Source: Chloroflexota bacterium (GTDB lineage: Bacteria; Chloroflexota; Anaerolineae; Promineifilales; Promineifilaceae). From it: a stretch of 15,736 nucleotides of DNA. The position numbers and the translations under genes were made by a program. The notes below the pieces were generated by a model. It saw only the letters and a list, made by a program, of their open reading frames with translations, did no database searches and was not told the origin of the DNA. The stretch covers positions 1 through 15,736 of the forward strand of contig QQUD01000105.1 in the NCBI GenBank assembly GCA_008501785.1. Direction: 5' to 3'. This document shows positions 1 through 8,200 of this stretch, piece by piece. Numbering within the stretch: the stretch's first letter is position 1; each line of letters opens with the position of its first letter.

Positions 1-1053
1 ATTTTCAGTTAACTCTCGCAGTGTCTCATTTTGTGACAGCCACGTTTGCACAGTTTGCGCAATAGAGAGCGGCGATTCCACAAAAGCGCCCGCATTGTTA
101 TGCGTCACATACGTCACATTGCCAGCTTCCTGCCCAGGAATATACCAGCTCAGCAGCGGCGGCAATCCCGCAATAAATGCCTCGCATATCGTGCCGGGTC
201 CCGCTTTTGTAACCAACACATCCGATGCTGCCATTAGTTCTGGCATATTGTCTACAAAGCCATAGATGTGTGTGGGAATTTCCCAGGTCACAACATCTAG
301 CTCAGTTTTCAAGGTTTCATTACGTCCAGCCACAACGAGCAGCTGCGCCGTGGGAACTGTCTGGGCAATGCTGCGTGCAGTTTCAAACACCTGCCCAAAC
401 CCTTCCCCACCGCCCACAATGAGGACGGTATCCCGTTCCACATCAAGATTGAGCTTTTGCCGCAATTTTATTTTGTCAGATTCGATGTCAGTAAATTTAA
501 GGCTCACAGGTTGTCCATGCACCGTCACTTTTTTGGGAGAAATGCCATGTGCGATGGCTTGATCGTATGCCAAATCTGTTGGCACAATGCAAGCTGTCAC
601 ATCCGGGCAAATCCAGGTGGGGTGAATGCTAACCATGTCTGTCACGACTGTGATAAACGGCACGTGTCCCAGGGCAGCCGCTTTTGCCATACGCACCCCT
701 AAATGATTGGTCAGTGGATGCACGGACACAATCAAATCTGGCTGAATGCGTCGCAAATAGCTGGTCATACCTTGTTTGAGCAGCGGATAGGTGCTGGTTA
801 CAAATTTGACAGACATGCGTGGAAAACGAGCCGCTAACCAGATGCTTTTCCACAAGGGCAGCCCGGGGCCAATCAGCCAGCTATATGCCTCAGGCATCGT
901 GCGAAACGGCCAGGGCGTGTGTTCAAAGATATCTTCGATAATCGTATCGAATTGATCCGGATAAAGGTGTTGAATTGCTTCGTCAATCGCTCGGGCAGAA
1001 GCACGATGGCCGCCCCCCGTGTCAGAAATGAGGAAAAGGATTCTTTTCTTCAT
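1..1053 (-). CDS. MGDG-synthase-like glycosyltransferase (GT28), partial at left edge
   Basis: My translation of the minus strand from the ATG at 1053 to 1051 runs open for 351 codons to the window edge, so the C-terminus is missing. The N-terminus MKKRILFLISDTGGGHRASA carries the Gly-rich DTGGGHRASA signature (residues 11-20) of the monogalactosyldiacylglycerol synthase / processive diacylglycerol glycosyltransferase family. A second half with the GT28 donor-site pattern follows: VGGGEGFGQVFETA, then VTKAGPGTICE at about 281-291. Such enzymes transfer a hexose from a nucleotide sugar to diacylglycerol at the inner membrane face; the donor and acceptor here are inferred from the family. The start is supported by GGAGGT four bases upstream. 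The gene lies 166 bases downstream of the acetyltransferase on the same strand. It contains no ACGGCCGT copy, unlike most neighbours. A MurG-like role is less likely given the N-terminal signature. Confidence 0.88.
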   Translation of the reverse strand, partial: MKKRILFLISDTGGGHRASARAIDEAIQHLYPDQFDTIIEDIFEHTPWPFRTMPEAYSWLIGPGLPLWKSIWLAARFPRMSVKFVTSTYPLLKQGMTSYLRRIQPDLIVSVHPLTNHLGVRMAKAAALGHVPFITVVTDMVSIHPTWICPDVTACIVPTDLAYDQAIAHGISPKKVTVHGQPVSLKFTDIESDKIKLRQKLNLDVERDTVLIVGGGEGFGQVFETARSIAQTVPTAQLLVVAGRNETLKTELDVVTWEIPTHIYGFVDNMPELMAASDVLVTKAGPGTICEAFIAGLPPLLSWYIPGQEAGNVTYVTHNNAGAFVESPLSIAQTVQTWLSQNETLRELTEN

Positions 1054-1197
1054 AGTGACCTCCGTATTTTTTAGATCATAAGCAGTTAACCCTCTTTTAC
1101 GTGCAAATTTGATTATCGTTTCACATGATTTTCACTTTAGGTTTGTAATTAACAATCATTTGATAGGGAAATTTGTTGTTACCCTTGAAGGATCACA

Positions 1198-1218
1198 CGA
1201 GATACTCTGTAAATCTCG
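1198..1218 (-). terminator. weak hairpin just after the acetyltransferase stop
   Basis: CGAGAT at 1198-1203 pairs with ATCTCG at 1213-1218 across a 9-base loop, directly beyond the stop codon at 1220-1222. There is no clear T-tract on the minus strand, so it may be only a mild 3' structure. Confidence 0.25.
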
Positions 1219-1219
1219 C

Positions 1220-1972
1220 TCACATTTTAATGCCAAAATATTGGTGCAGCAGTCGTGCATATTCGGTTTCGTCTGCAACCTGATGTTCCTGGCGACCGCC
1301 TCGCAGAGTCGTGGTAATGAACTGCATTTCTGCCAGGGTGACACGGCCGTTTTCCGTCGCCAAAGAACAAACTCGCCCTTGAGTAAAATGGGAATCAGGA
1401 GAAGTCTGGTTGTAGTGGCACATCTCGGCGTAATCAGAAAAGTCGTAAGATTGTAAGGTAAAGCGATATTGGGGTCGCCACGGTTTTCCGTCTTTCTGTT
1501 CCATAAGGATGTGATGAGTGTTGTTGGTGGCAATTTGGTAAAAACGGCCGTTTTCCGCCACCACGTCCCTGTTATCCAGTAGCAACGGCTCCCGAAACGT
1601 ATCGCCAAACCCGACATCGACCAGCCAGCGCTGCTCCAGCGTCACCATCAGCGCCATGTGATCAAATGGAGGTGTGTAGCTGCCATCTGCTCGCGCAACT
1701 TCTACGGCCAGCATGGTGACTTCAAATCCTAGCTCATTTAGCAAAGCCGCAAACAACCCATTGAGTTCATAACAAAACCCACCACGCCGTCGCCCCACAA
1801 TCTTGTCAAACAGCGCCATCTGATCCAACACAATCGGCTCATGTGCATGGATGCTCAAATTTTCAAAGGGAACCGTCATCAAATGCGCCATTTGTAAGCC
1901 ATGCAGCGTTTGTGCCGAAGGCGTGACAGGCCCATGATAGTTGATTCGTTCAATATAAGCGTGAATATCCAA
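1220..1972 (-). CDS. arylamine N-acetyltransferase (NAT)
   Basis: This 250-aa protein has the full NAT signature. RRRGGFCYELNGLF holds the catalytic Cys67, DHM at 104-106 supplies His105, and VDVGFGD at 118-124 supplies Asp119, completing the Cys-His-Asp triad. VPFENLSIH near residue 34 is also typical. NATs move acetyl groups from acetyl-CoA to arylamines or hydrazines, or act on related acyl substrates in secondary metabolism; the substrate here is unknown. Length is slightly below the usual 260-280 aa. The start is TTG (1972-1970) with AAGGAG (1986-1981 on the minus strand) eight bases upstream. The only upstream in-frame ATG is followed at once by TAA. Two ACGGCCGT palindromes lie inside, both read as E-N-G-R. 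Confidence 0.93.
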   Translation of the reverse strand: MDIHAYIERINYHGPVTPSAQTLHGLQMAHLMTVPFENLSIHAHEPIVLDQMALFDKIVGRRRGGFCYELNGLFAALLNELGFEVTMLAVEVARADGSYTPPFDHMALMVTLEQRWLVDVGFGDTFREPLLLDNRDVVAENGRFYQIATNNTHHILMEQKDGKPWRPQYRFTLQSYDFSDYAEMCHYNQTSPDSHFTQGRVCSLATENGRVTLAEMQFITTTLRGGRQEHQVADETEYARLLHQYFGIKM

Positions 1973-2208
1973 TTACATTTCTCCTTTTCGGCGTGTACAT
2001 GCTGAGTCATGGCATTGCCGCGAGCATTGCGCCGGTCATGGGTAGATTACTCAATGACAATTTAGAGCCATCGGCAAATCTCTCAGCATTCTCTGCGTCC
2101 ACTGTGGTACGTTTTTTAAACCAGTCATTATTCAAATCTTAAGTATTGAAAATCTTACGTTATGAAATCGATCCAATTTTCTGCAAATGAATCATTTTTA
2201 ATATTCCT

Positions 2209-2236
2209 TTGAAAGCCAGCCAGTTTACCTTATACT
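2209..2236 (+). promoter_or_regulatory. candidate sigma70-type promoter for the sulfotransferase-like gene
   Basis: TTGAAA (2209-2214) and TATACT (2231-2236) are separated by 16 bases. Transcription from here would give a 5' leader of about 145 bases that includes the inverted repeats at 2276-2302. This is pattern evidence only. Confidence 0.35.
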
Positions 2237-2275
2237 CTTTTTGTCCCAAATTTATTTCAATGAACGTCAGACATC

Positions 2276-2302
2276 AGCCAAATAAAATTTTTGGCTGCCA
2301 AA
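2276..2302 (+). repeat. overlapping inverted repeats in the leader of the sulfotransferase-like gene
   Basis: AGCCAAA (2276-2282) can pair with TTTGGCT (2290-2296) over a 7-base loop. The second arm can also pair with GCCAAA (2297-2302). The arms are mutually exclusive, as in an operator or alternative leader RNA. No T-tract follows, so it is not a classical terminator. Confidence 0.35.
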
Positions 2303-2387
2303 TCAACCTCTTTGGTCTATTTTGATGCGCCATTGAATCAAAAACTTTTTTATTCACTTTCTTATTCACAACGGAGATAAATGAAAC

Positions 2388-3236
2388 ATGCTTCAATCTG
2401 TCCCTTTGAACAGTTCCCCATCTTTGGATCATCAACGGACTACGACAAATCCATTTTTAGCTTTGCGTCAAAAATATGACAATATTTACGCGATTGTATC
2501 CCCGCCACGATGCAGTTCTACAGCTTTTTCGAGAGTTTTTTGGGAGCATCCTGCGGTTCGGTATTACAGCCACGAGCCATTTGAAGTAACCTACTACATG
2601 AATCAAGATTTACAGCAGGTTTACCAAAAGATGCTGCAACCATTGGATTTAGCACTTGTTAAAAAGAATATGGTTGAGAAAATGGGGAACAGCCTGGTCA
2701 TGAAGGAAATGCCGTACCAGGTTGGTAAATATTTTAATCTGTTGGCGGAAACGGCCGTTAAACCCATCATCTTTCTCATCCGCGACCCGCGCCTGAATAT
2801 CTCATCGCGCATCGAGAAAAAAGAAATGGTCGGCGACAGCTACAAATTCCCGCTGATTGAGACAGGCTGGGAACTGATTGCCAAACAAATTGAATATTGC
2901 CGTACACAAAAAATTCCGCACATGATTGTAGATTCCTCCGATTTTCGCAATCACCCTACGACTGTTTTTCGTAAAATCTTTACGCGTTTGGGGCTGCCTT
3001 TTTCGGAAGAGATGTTGACCTGGCAGGCAACAGACGTTGAAATTGACAATTTGGATGGCGAGCACCGTCATTTGTACGAACGGGTGTTGAGCAGCAAAAA
3101 TCTACAACCCGCGACTGAATTTGTGCCCACGTTGGATATGTTCCCCAGTGGAAATGGCTTCCGCAGCCACTTGAGCGATTGCATTGACATTTATCGATCA
3201 CTGCGACGCGCACCAGAGCGTGTGATGGTTGTATAG
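2388..3236 (+). CDS. sulfotransferase-like P-loop protein
   Basis: This 282-aa protein shows the two cofactor-binding segments of the sulfotransferase fold. SPPRCSSTAFSR (38-49) matches the 5'-phosphosulfate-binding P-loop, and FLIRDPRLNISSR (129-141) matches the 3'-phosphate-binding RDPRxxxSS segment. Enzymes of this superfamily transfer sulfonate from PAPS to hydroxyl or amine groups; the acceptor cannot be read from the sequence. The HEPFE segment after the first strand also occurs in distant P-loop relatives annotated as branched-chain aminotransferase-like, so PAPS use is not certain. The chosen ATG has GGAG (2373-2376) 11 bases upstream. An ATG at 2381 in another frame sits only 4 bases from that GGAG and would give a 32-codon decoy. 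One ACGGCCGT at 2751 encodes E-T-A-V. No sulfate-activation gene is nearby. Confidence 0.8.
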   Translation: MLQSVPLNSSPSLDHQRTTTNPFLALRQKYDNIYAIVSPPRCSSTAFSRVFWEHPAVRYYSHEPFEVTYYMNQDLQQVYQKMLQPLDLALVKKNMVEKMGNSLVMKEMPYQVGKYFNLLAETAVKPIIFLIRDPRLNISSRIEKKEMVGDSYKFPLIETGWELIAKQIEYCRTQKIPHMIVDSSDFRNHPTTVFRKIFTRLGLPFSEEMLTWQATDVEIDNLDGEHRHLYERVLSSKNLQPATEFVPTLDMFPSGNGFRSHLSDCIDIYRSLRRAPERVMVV

Positions 3237-3252
3237 TTTTTAGCCTTAGTCT

Positions 3253-3320
3253 GTCATTCCTGCACAGGCAGGAATCCATTCTTATGTTGCAGCGTGGATT
3301 CCCGACTGCGCAGGAATGAC
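3253..3320. repeat. REP-like double palindrome between convergent genes
   Basis: A left arm (3253-3278) and a right arm (3295-3320) are imperfect reverse complements around a 16-base centre. Each is itself palindromic: ATTCCTGC, then ACAG, then GCAGGAAT in the left arm. The GTCATTCCTGC...GCAGGAATGAC type resembles dispersed REP/dRS3-like repeats found in many bacteria. It lies 16 bases after the sulfotransferase stop and before the convergent PGDH end, where it could act as a two-way transcript end. Only this copy was found here. Confidence 0.6.
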
Positions 3321-3452
3321 AAGATTGGGGTTTACGAACAAGATCATAGAAGGACCTCCCAGGACCTGGCTTTTGACAAGCCTATGACAAGTTGTTTGTA
3401 AACCTCTTAAATTTGGCAGGAGCATTGCTTTTCCCACCTCATCAAGGACTAT

Positions 3453-5216
3453 CTATTCATCTAATAAAAATACTGGTTCCGCATAAAAACGTATGCCGCC
3501 TTTACCTTGTTTTTCTAGCAGCAAGTGATGCAGCCACCGGTTTTTCTCCCACAAGGGCTTGTCTGATTGCAACATCTCGGTGTCGATATTGAGCCGTAAT
3601 ATGCGGCCGGGAATAATGAATCGGGTAATGCCTGCCGGGAAGTAACGTCCACTAGACAATGTCGATTGCATCACTTGAGCAACGGTGTATTCGGGGAAGA
3701 AAACAACGGCTGCCATTTCTGGGTATTCCAGCTTCAGGCTGATCACATTGTCATTGAGGGTGCGGTCTACGTGGGCGGCTTCGATGTAAGCGGCCGTTAA
3801 TTGATTCAGCGCGTCCAACCGATTTACGCCCGGTTTTGCATGGACTAAAAAGACGCGTCCATCTGCAAAGTGAATGTAACATAGGCCAGCATACTCAAAC
3901 ATAAGGTCGTCAGCCTTTTCCGCTTCGACCTGCTCCAACTTAATGTTGGACAAACCATTCATCAGTGCAAATAATTGCTTGACATCAATTTGCTGGATAA
4001 CATGGAACCAGGTGTGCAGTCCCAATCCTTCTTCTGGCGATGCCAGTTGGACAACGCCATGCGGGTATCCAAGCTGGCGAAATGCGGCGGTGCGAGTTGC
4101 GCCATCGAGAACCATGTAACGGCCGTCATCTGTCTCCATCACAACGGGTGGGTTCGATAAACGGCCGTCTTGCTGCAAACGATTTGCCAACCGATTCACA
4201 CGTTTTTGGTCAATGTGCTCATGCGGCACCACCTTATCCATCGGCACCACACGCAGCGGCAAAATCGTATCAACCCCGATTTCCTCAAATATTTCAATGA
4301 GCTGCTCTACCACAGAAATAGCTGCTGCCTGATTCGCATCTTCTGTGCTTGCAGCAATATGAGGTGTGGCAATGACTCGTTCGTGCTTTACCAATTCCTG
4401 ATTAATATCAGGTTCACGCACATACACGTCCAGTGCTGCACCTGCAATGCGGTCTTCCTTGATTGCAGCCAGCAGTGCATCTTCATCGAGTACGCCACCA
4501 CGGGCTGTGTTGATCAAAAATGCTGTCTGTTTCATCATGGCCAACTGTTCAGCGCCAATCATGTTGTGCGTTTCTTTTCTGAGTGGCACATGAAGCGTCA
4601 CAAAATCAGACATCTGCAATAAATCAACCAGATCAGCCAGGTCAACTTCTTCCAACAGCAGTTCTGGGGTGATCGGAACCTGGTTTACGATAATTTTCAT
4701 ACCAAAAGCGCGTGCACGAATCGCCACCTGGCGGCCAATACGTCCAAACCCAACAATCCCTAAAGTTTTGCCTTGCAAGCCAGTTCCCACCAAAATGTTT
4801 TTGTCCCAACGCCCCGCTTTCATGCTGAAATCAGCGCGGGGTAAACGACGGGCTAACGACAAAAGCAAGCCCATCGTGTGTTCGGCAACCGCCACCGCAT
4901 TGGCATCGGGGCTGTCAACCACAATAATTTCTTGCTTTTGTGCCGCAACAAGGTCGATATGTTCCAGACCGGCCCCAGACCGGGCAATGGCTTTTAAATT
5001 CAAACCATGTTTAATCACGTCGGCGGTCACTTTGGTGATGCCACGCACAATCATTGCATCATAATTGGGAATGATTTTCAGCAATTCATCATGGGTTAAG
5101 TTTGTTTTTTGGTCAACCTCAGCATGTGCTGCCAACATGTTTACAACTGGTTCAGATATGGCATCACAGATGAGGATACGTGGACGTCTGCTATCTTGTG
5201 CTTGTGTTGTGGGCAT
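3453..5216 (-). CDS. phosphoglycerate dehydrogenase fused to a ParB/Srx-fold, SerK/SbnI-like domain
   Basis: Residues 13-318 are a complete D-3-phosphoglycerate dehydrogenase. It has an N-terminal substrate domain with RSGAGLEHID (79-88), a Rossmann motif GIVGFGRIGRQ (153-163), and catalytic Arg239 (NTARGG), Glu268 (VREPD) and His286 (TPHIAAS). Where NAD-type members usually have an acidic residue after the second strand, this one reads N178-Q179. No ACT domain follows. Instead residues 319-587 begin with a ParB/sulfiredoxin-type segment (PLRVVPMDKVVPHEHID, then VLDGATRTAAFRQLG at 369-383) and continue to FPAGITRFIIPGRILRLNI near the end, the layout I recall for the free serine kinases SerK and SbnI. 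The inferred role is serine or O-phosphoserine metabolism in the cytoplasm. The start has GGAAGG eight bases upstream. Two exact ACGGCCGT copies encode D-G-R, and a variant lies at 3790. The dehydrogenase call is firm; the kinase call is tentative. Confidence 0.85.
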   Translation of the reverse strand: MPTTQAQDSRRPRILICDAISEPVVNMLAAHAEVDQKTNLTHDELLKIIPNYDAMIVRGITKVTADVIKHGLNLKAIARSGAGLEHIDLVAAQKQEIIVVDSPDANAVAVAEHTMGLLLSLARRLPRADFSMKAGRWDKNILVGTGLQGKTLGIVGFGRIGRQVAIRARAFGMKIIVNQVPITPELLLEEVDLADLVDLLQMSDFVTLHVPLRKETHNMIGAEQLAMMKQTAFLINTARGGVLDEDALLAAIKEDRIAGAALDVYVREPDINQELVKHERVIATPHIAASTEDANQAAAISVVEQLIEIFEEIGVDTILPLRVVPMDKVVPHEHIDQKRVNRLANRLQQDGRLSNPPVVMETDDGRYMVLDGATRTAAFRQLGYPHGVVQLASPEEGLGLHTWFHVIQQIDVKQLFALMNGLSNIKLEQVEAEKADDLMFEYAGLCYIHFADGRVFLVHAKPGVNRLDALNQLTAAYIEAAHVDRTLNDNVISLKLEYPEMAAVVFFPEYTVAQVMQSTLSSGRYFPAGITRFIIPGRILRLNIDTEMLQSDKPLWEKNRWLHHLLLEKQGKGGIRFYAEPVFLLDE

Positions 5217-5255
5217 GGGGGATACCTTCCTTCTCTTAGTTAGTGGTTTTATAAA

Positions 5256-8200
5256 GTGGAGTATAACAGATTCATCTTGCGTGGCGATTCGTCATGGATG
5301 CGTATTGGTCACACCTGGGTAAAGCCGTTAAACTTGGTGCTTATGGCTTGGAAAAAGTGGCTGAGAGAAAGTGGGCAACCACTATTATTAATCACATTGC
5401 TGGGGATTCCGCTGTTGACGCCGCTGATGCGGATAACGGCCGTTACCTGCACCCACGACGGCCATCTCCACTACCATCGCGTCGCCGCCATGCGTCATGC
5501 TTGGGAAAATGGCCTTACCTTTACCCGCTGGTTGCCGGATTTAGCTTATGGCTACGGCTACCCCTTCTTTGTATATCGTGAACCAACGCCGTTGTATGCC
5601 GTGCTGGGTCCCCATTTGATGGGCATTCCCCTACCTGCGGCCACCAATATATTTTATGCATTGACCATATTGGCGTGTGGTTGGTTTATGTTTTTGTGGG
5701 TGCGCGATGTATTGGGAACACAGGCTGGCATTGTATCGGCGGTGGCATACATGAGTGCGCCTTATGTGTTGGTCGATGCGCTGATTCGGGGTAATTCTCC
5801 AGAGTCGCTGGCGCTGCCGCTGTTTCCATTGATTTTATGGGCTGGTCGCAGATGGCTTCTGACCAGTTCACGCATGTATTTTATCGTTGGTGTCTTTTCA
5901 CTGGCATTTTTATCACTCAGTCACAATATTTCTACGCTCATTTTCACACCAACGCTGCTAGTTTATCTGGCGGCGTTGGCATGGCATCACCACATCTCAT
6001 TTAAAACAACACTTTTGCGATTGGGACTGTTATTTGCGCTAGGCCTGGGAATGACGATTTTTTATACTGCTGGCGCATTGCTAGAAATGGACCAAGTGAC
6101 ACTCGAGCAATCCACTGTCACCCGCAACAATGATTTCCATTACAATTTCACCACGCTAGGTGAAATCTTCAGCGCTGTTCCCACCGAAGACCCACTCCTG
6201 GTAAACCCACCACTCCCCTTTCGCCTAGGATGGGTTCCCACAAGCTTAGCTGCCCTTGGCATCATTCTTGCACTCGCCACTCGCCACTCACCACTCACCA
6301 CTGAACGACGTTTGCATGTGTGGTTGATGGTGGCGGGAACGGCCGTTTACCTCTTCATGTCTCTGCCTCTCTCCCAATTTGTGTGGGAAAATGTGCCGCT
6401 GATTGACTTTGCGCAATTTCCGTGGCGGTTTGTGGGACGGGCGGCGCTGCCGGTGGCGGTTTTGGCAGGGGTGCCGTTTGCGGAATTAACAAAAAACAAT
6501 AAACAAAAAACGGAAAACGAAAAACGGATTACCGCTCGCCGCTTACCGCTTACCGCTTACCGTTTACTGTTCCTACTTGCGATTGGGTTGTTGGTGGTTG
6601 AGACGCTGCCTAATTTGTATCCGAATGTTTGTAAGGAGGAAGGGTTTCCGACGATTAACACGGTTCATAATTATGAGCGGGAAACGGGGTTGGTGGGTGT
6701 GGACCCAGAGGGGAGTTATTTTCCGCGCACGGTGGATAAACGGCCGAAAGGGTCGGCGTTAGAAGTGGATTTTCAAAACGGCCGTATTCCCCAACGATTC
6801 GACGAAACAGCACTGCCAGCAGGTGCAACAGTTAATGCCATCACTTACCACAAACAAGGGGCAACGATTGAGCTAACCACGCCTGAACCGTTTACGGCGC
6901 GTTATTTGACATTTGATTTTCCTGGTTGGGTTGCTTTTGTGGATGAAACGGCCGTTTCTATCACCCCCAGCACACCCGAAGGGCTAATTACCTTCCCTGT
7001 TCCTGCAGGAACCCACACAATTGAAATTCGGTGGCAATCGACAAGACTACGCACAACACTGGTAATTTTTAGTCTATTTTCGCTGCTTGGTGTGGTTGGA
7101 GTGGTTAGCATCCAATCATTAACAATCAACAATCAACAATTAACAATTAACAATCAACATAAAACGGAAAACGGAAAACGGAAAACGGATTACCGATTAC
7201 TTTTCTTCCTTGGGTTGGGGCTGATTGCGTTTAAATTCCTGATTATTGATAAATTTGACACGCCACTGCGCCGATTTAATGCACCTTCCGTAAAACAAGC
7301 TGTCGTGCTGAATGGGGGTGAGATGCGGCTCGATGGGTTTAATGTGAGTGCGGATGTAGTGGAAAGTGGTGAAACGTTTGATATTGACATGGCGTGGACG
7401 GCCGTTTCATCTCCCACTCTCGATTATCAAACAAACGTCTGGCTAGTGGGGCCTGATGGCCTTAACTGGAGCGATCTGAACACGTTCCGCACGCGCCAAT
7501 ATGAAGATGCGGCTCGTACGCGATTTTGGCTGCCAGGGCAGTGGGGATGGGACAGCCGCGAGGTTGCTGTTTTAAGCGGCACACCACCGGGAAGTTATAA
7601 CATTGTGTTGACTTTGTTTGATCGGGAAACATTGCAACCGGTGACATTGAGTGATGCGGCGAATAGTGTGGTGGGGCCAACGGCCGTTATCGGTCAAATC
7701 ACGGTCACTGAGTCACAACAAGTACCAGCATTTTCACCCCAAACTAAAGTAGAAACGGCCGTTCCCGACACAGGTCTCACACTGCTTGGCTTTAATCAGG
7801 ACCGTGATGCAGCTCAACCGGGCGACATTGTGTTCATTACCCTATTTTGGGAACGGCACAACACGGCACAAGCCAATAATTTCGAGTTACAACTGTTCAA
7901 TCAACAAGGCGAATCTGTAAAAACGTGGCAACTACCGCTAACAAGAGAAGATTGGGAAATCAGTAATTGGCAAATTGGTGAACGGCTGCGTGGTCAATAT
8001 TTATTACGACTCCCTGCTGGACTAGCAAGTGGCAAACATCAATTTATGCTGCAAGGTGGCATTGCGTTAGGTGTGGTTGATGTGACTGCACCAGATCGTG
8101 TTTTTGAAGCGGTTGAGATGGAAACGGCCGTTTCCACCCCGTTCCACGACCAAAACACCCCCATCACCACCCTCACCGGCTACACCTTATCACCGATCAC

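Larger units (their letters stand above)
1973..2387. other. 415-base AT-rich divergent intergenic region
   Basis: No convincing gene lies between the divergently transcribed acetyltransferase and sulfotransferase-like genes. It holds the acetyltransferase Shine-Dalgarno at its left end, a sigma70-like promoter candidate for the rightward gene (2209-2236), and an alternating inverted-repeat cluster (2276-2302). The rest shows nothing recognisable. Confidence 0.6.

Noticed and set aside
1156..1617. 153-codon minus-strand frame overlapping the acetyltransferase
   Set aside because: It is an alternate frame of the NAT gene, which has a complete catalytic triad; the alternate product has no recognisable motif.
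2381..2479. 32-codon frame starting at an ATG nearer the Shine-Dalgarno of the sulfotransferase-like gene
   Set aside because: It ends quickly at a TGA, has no recognisable content, and sits only 4 bases from GGAG; the long frame starting at 2388 carries the family motifs.
4170..4622. 150-codon plus-strand frame
   Set aside because: Antisense to the PGDH fusion; Cys/Phe-rich composition and no domain.
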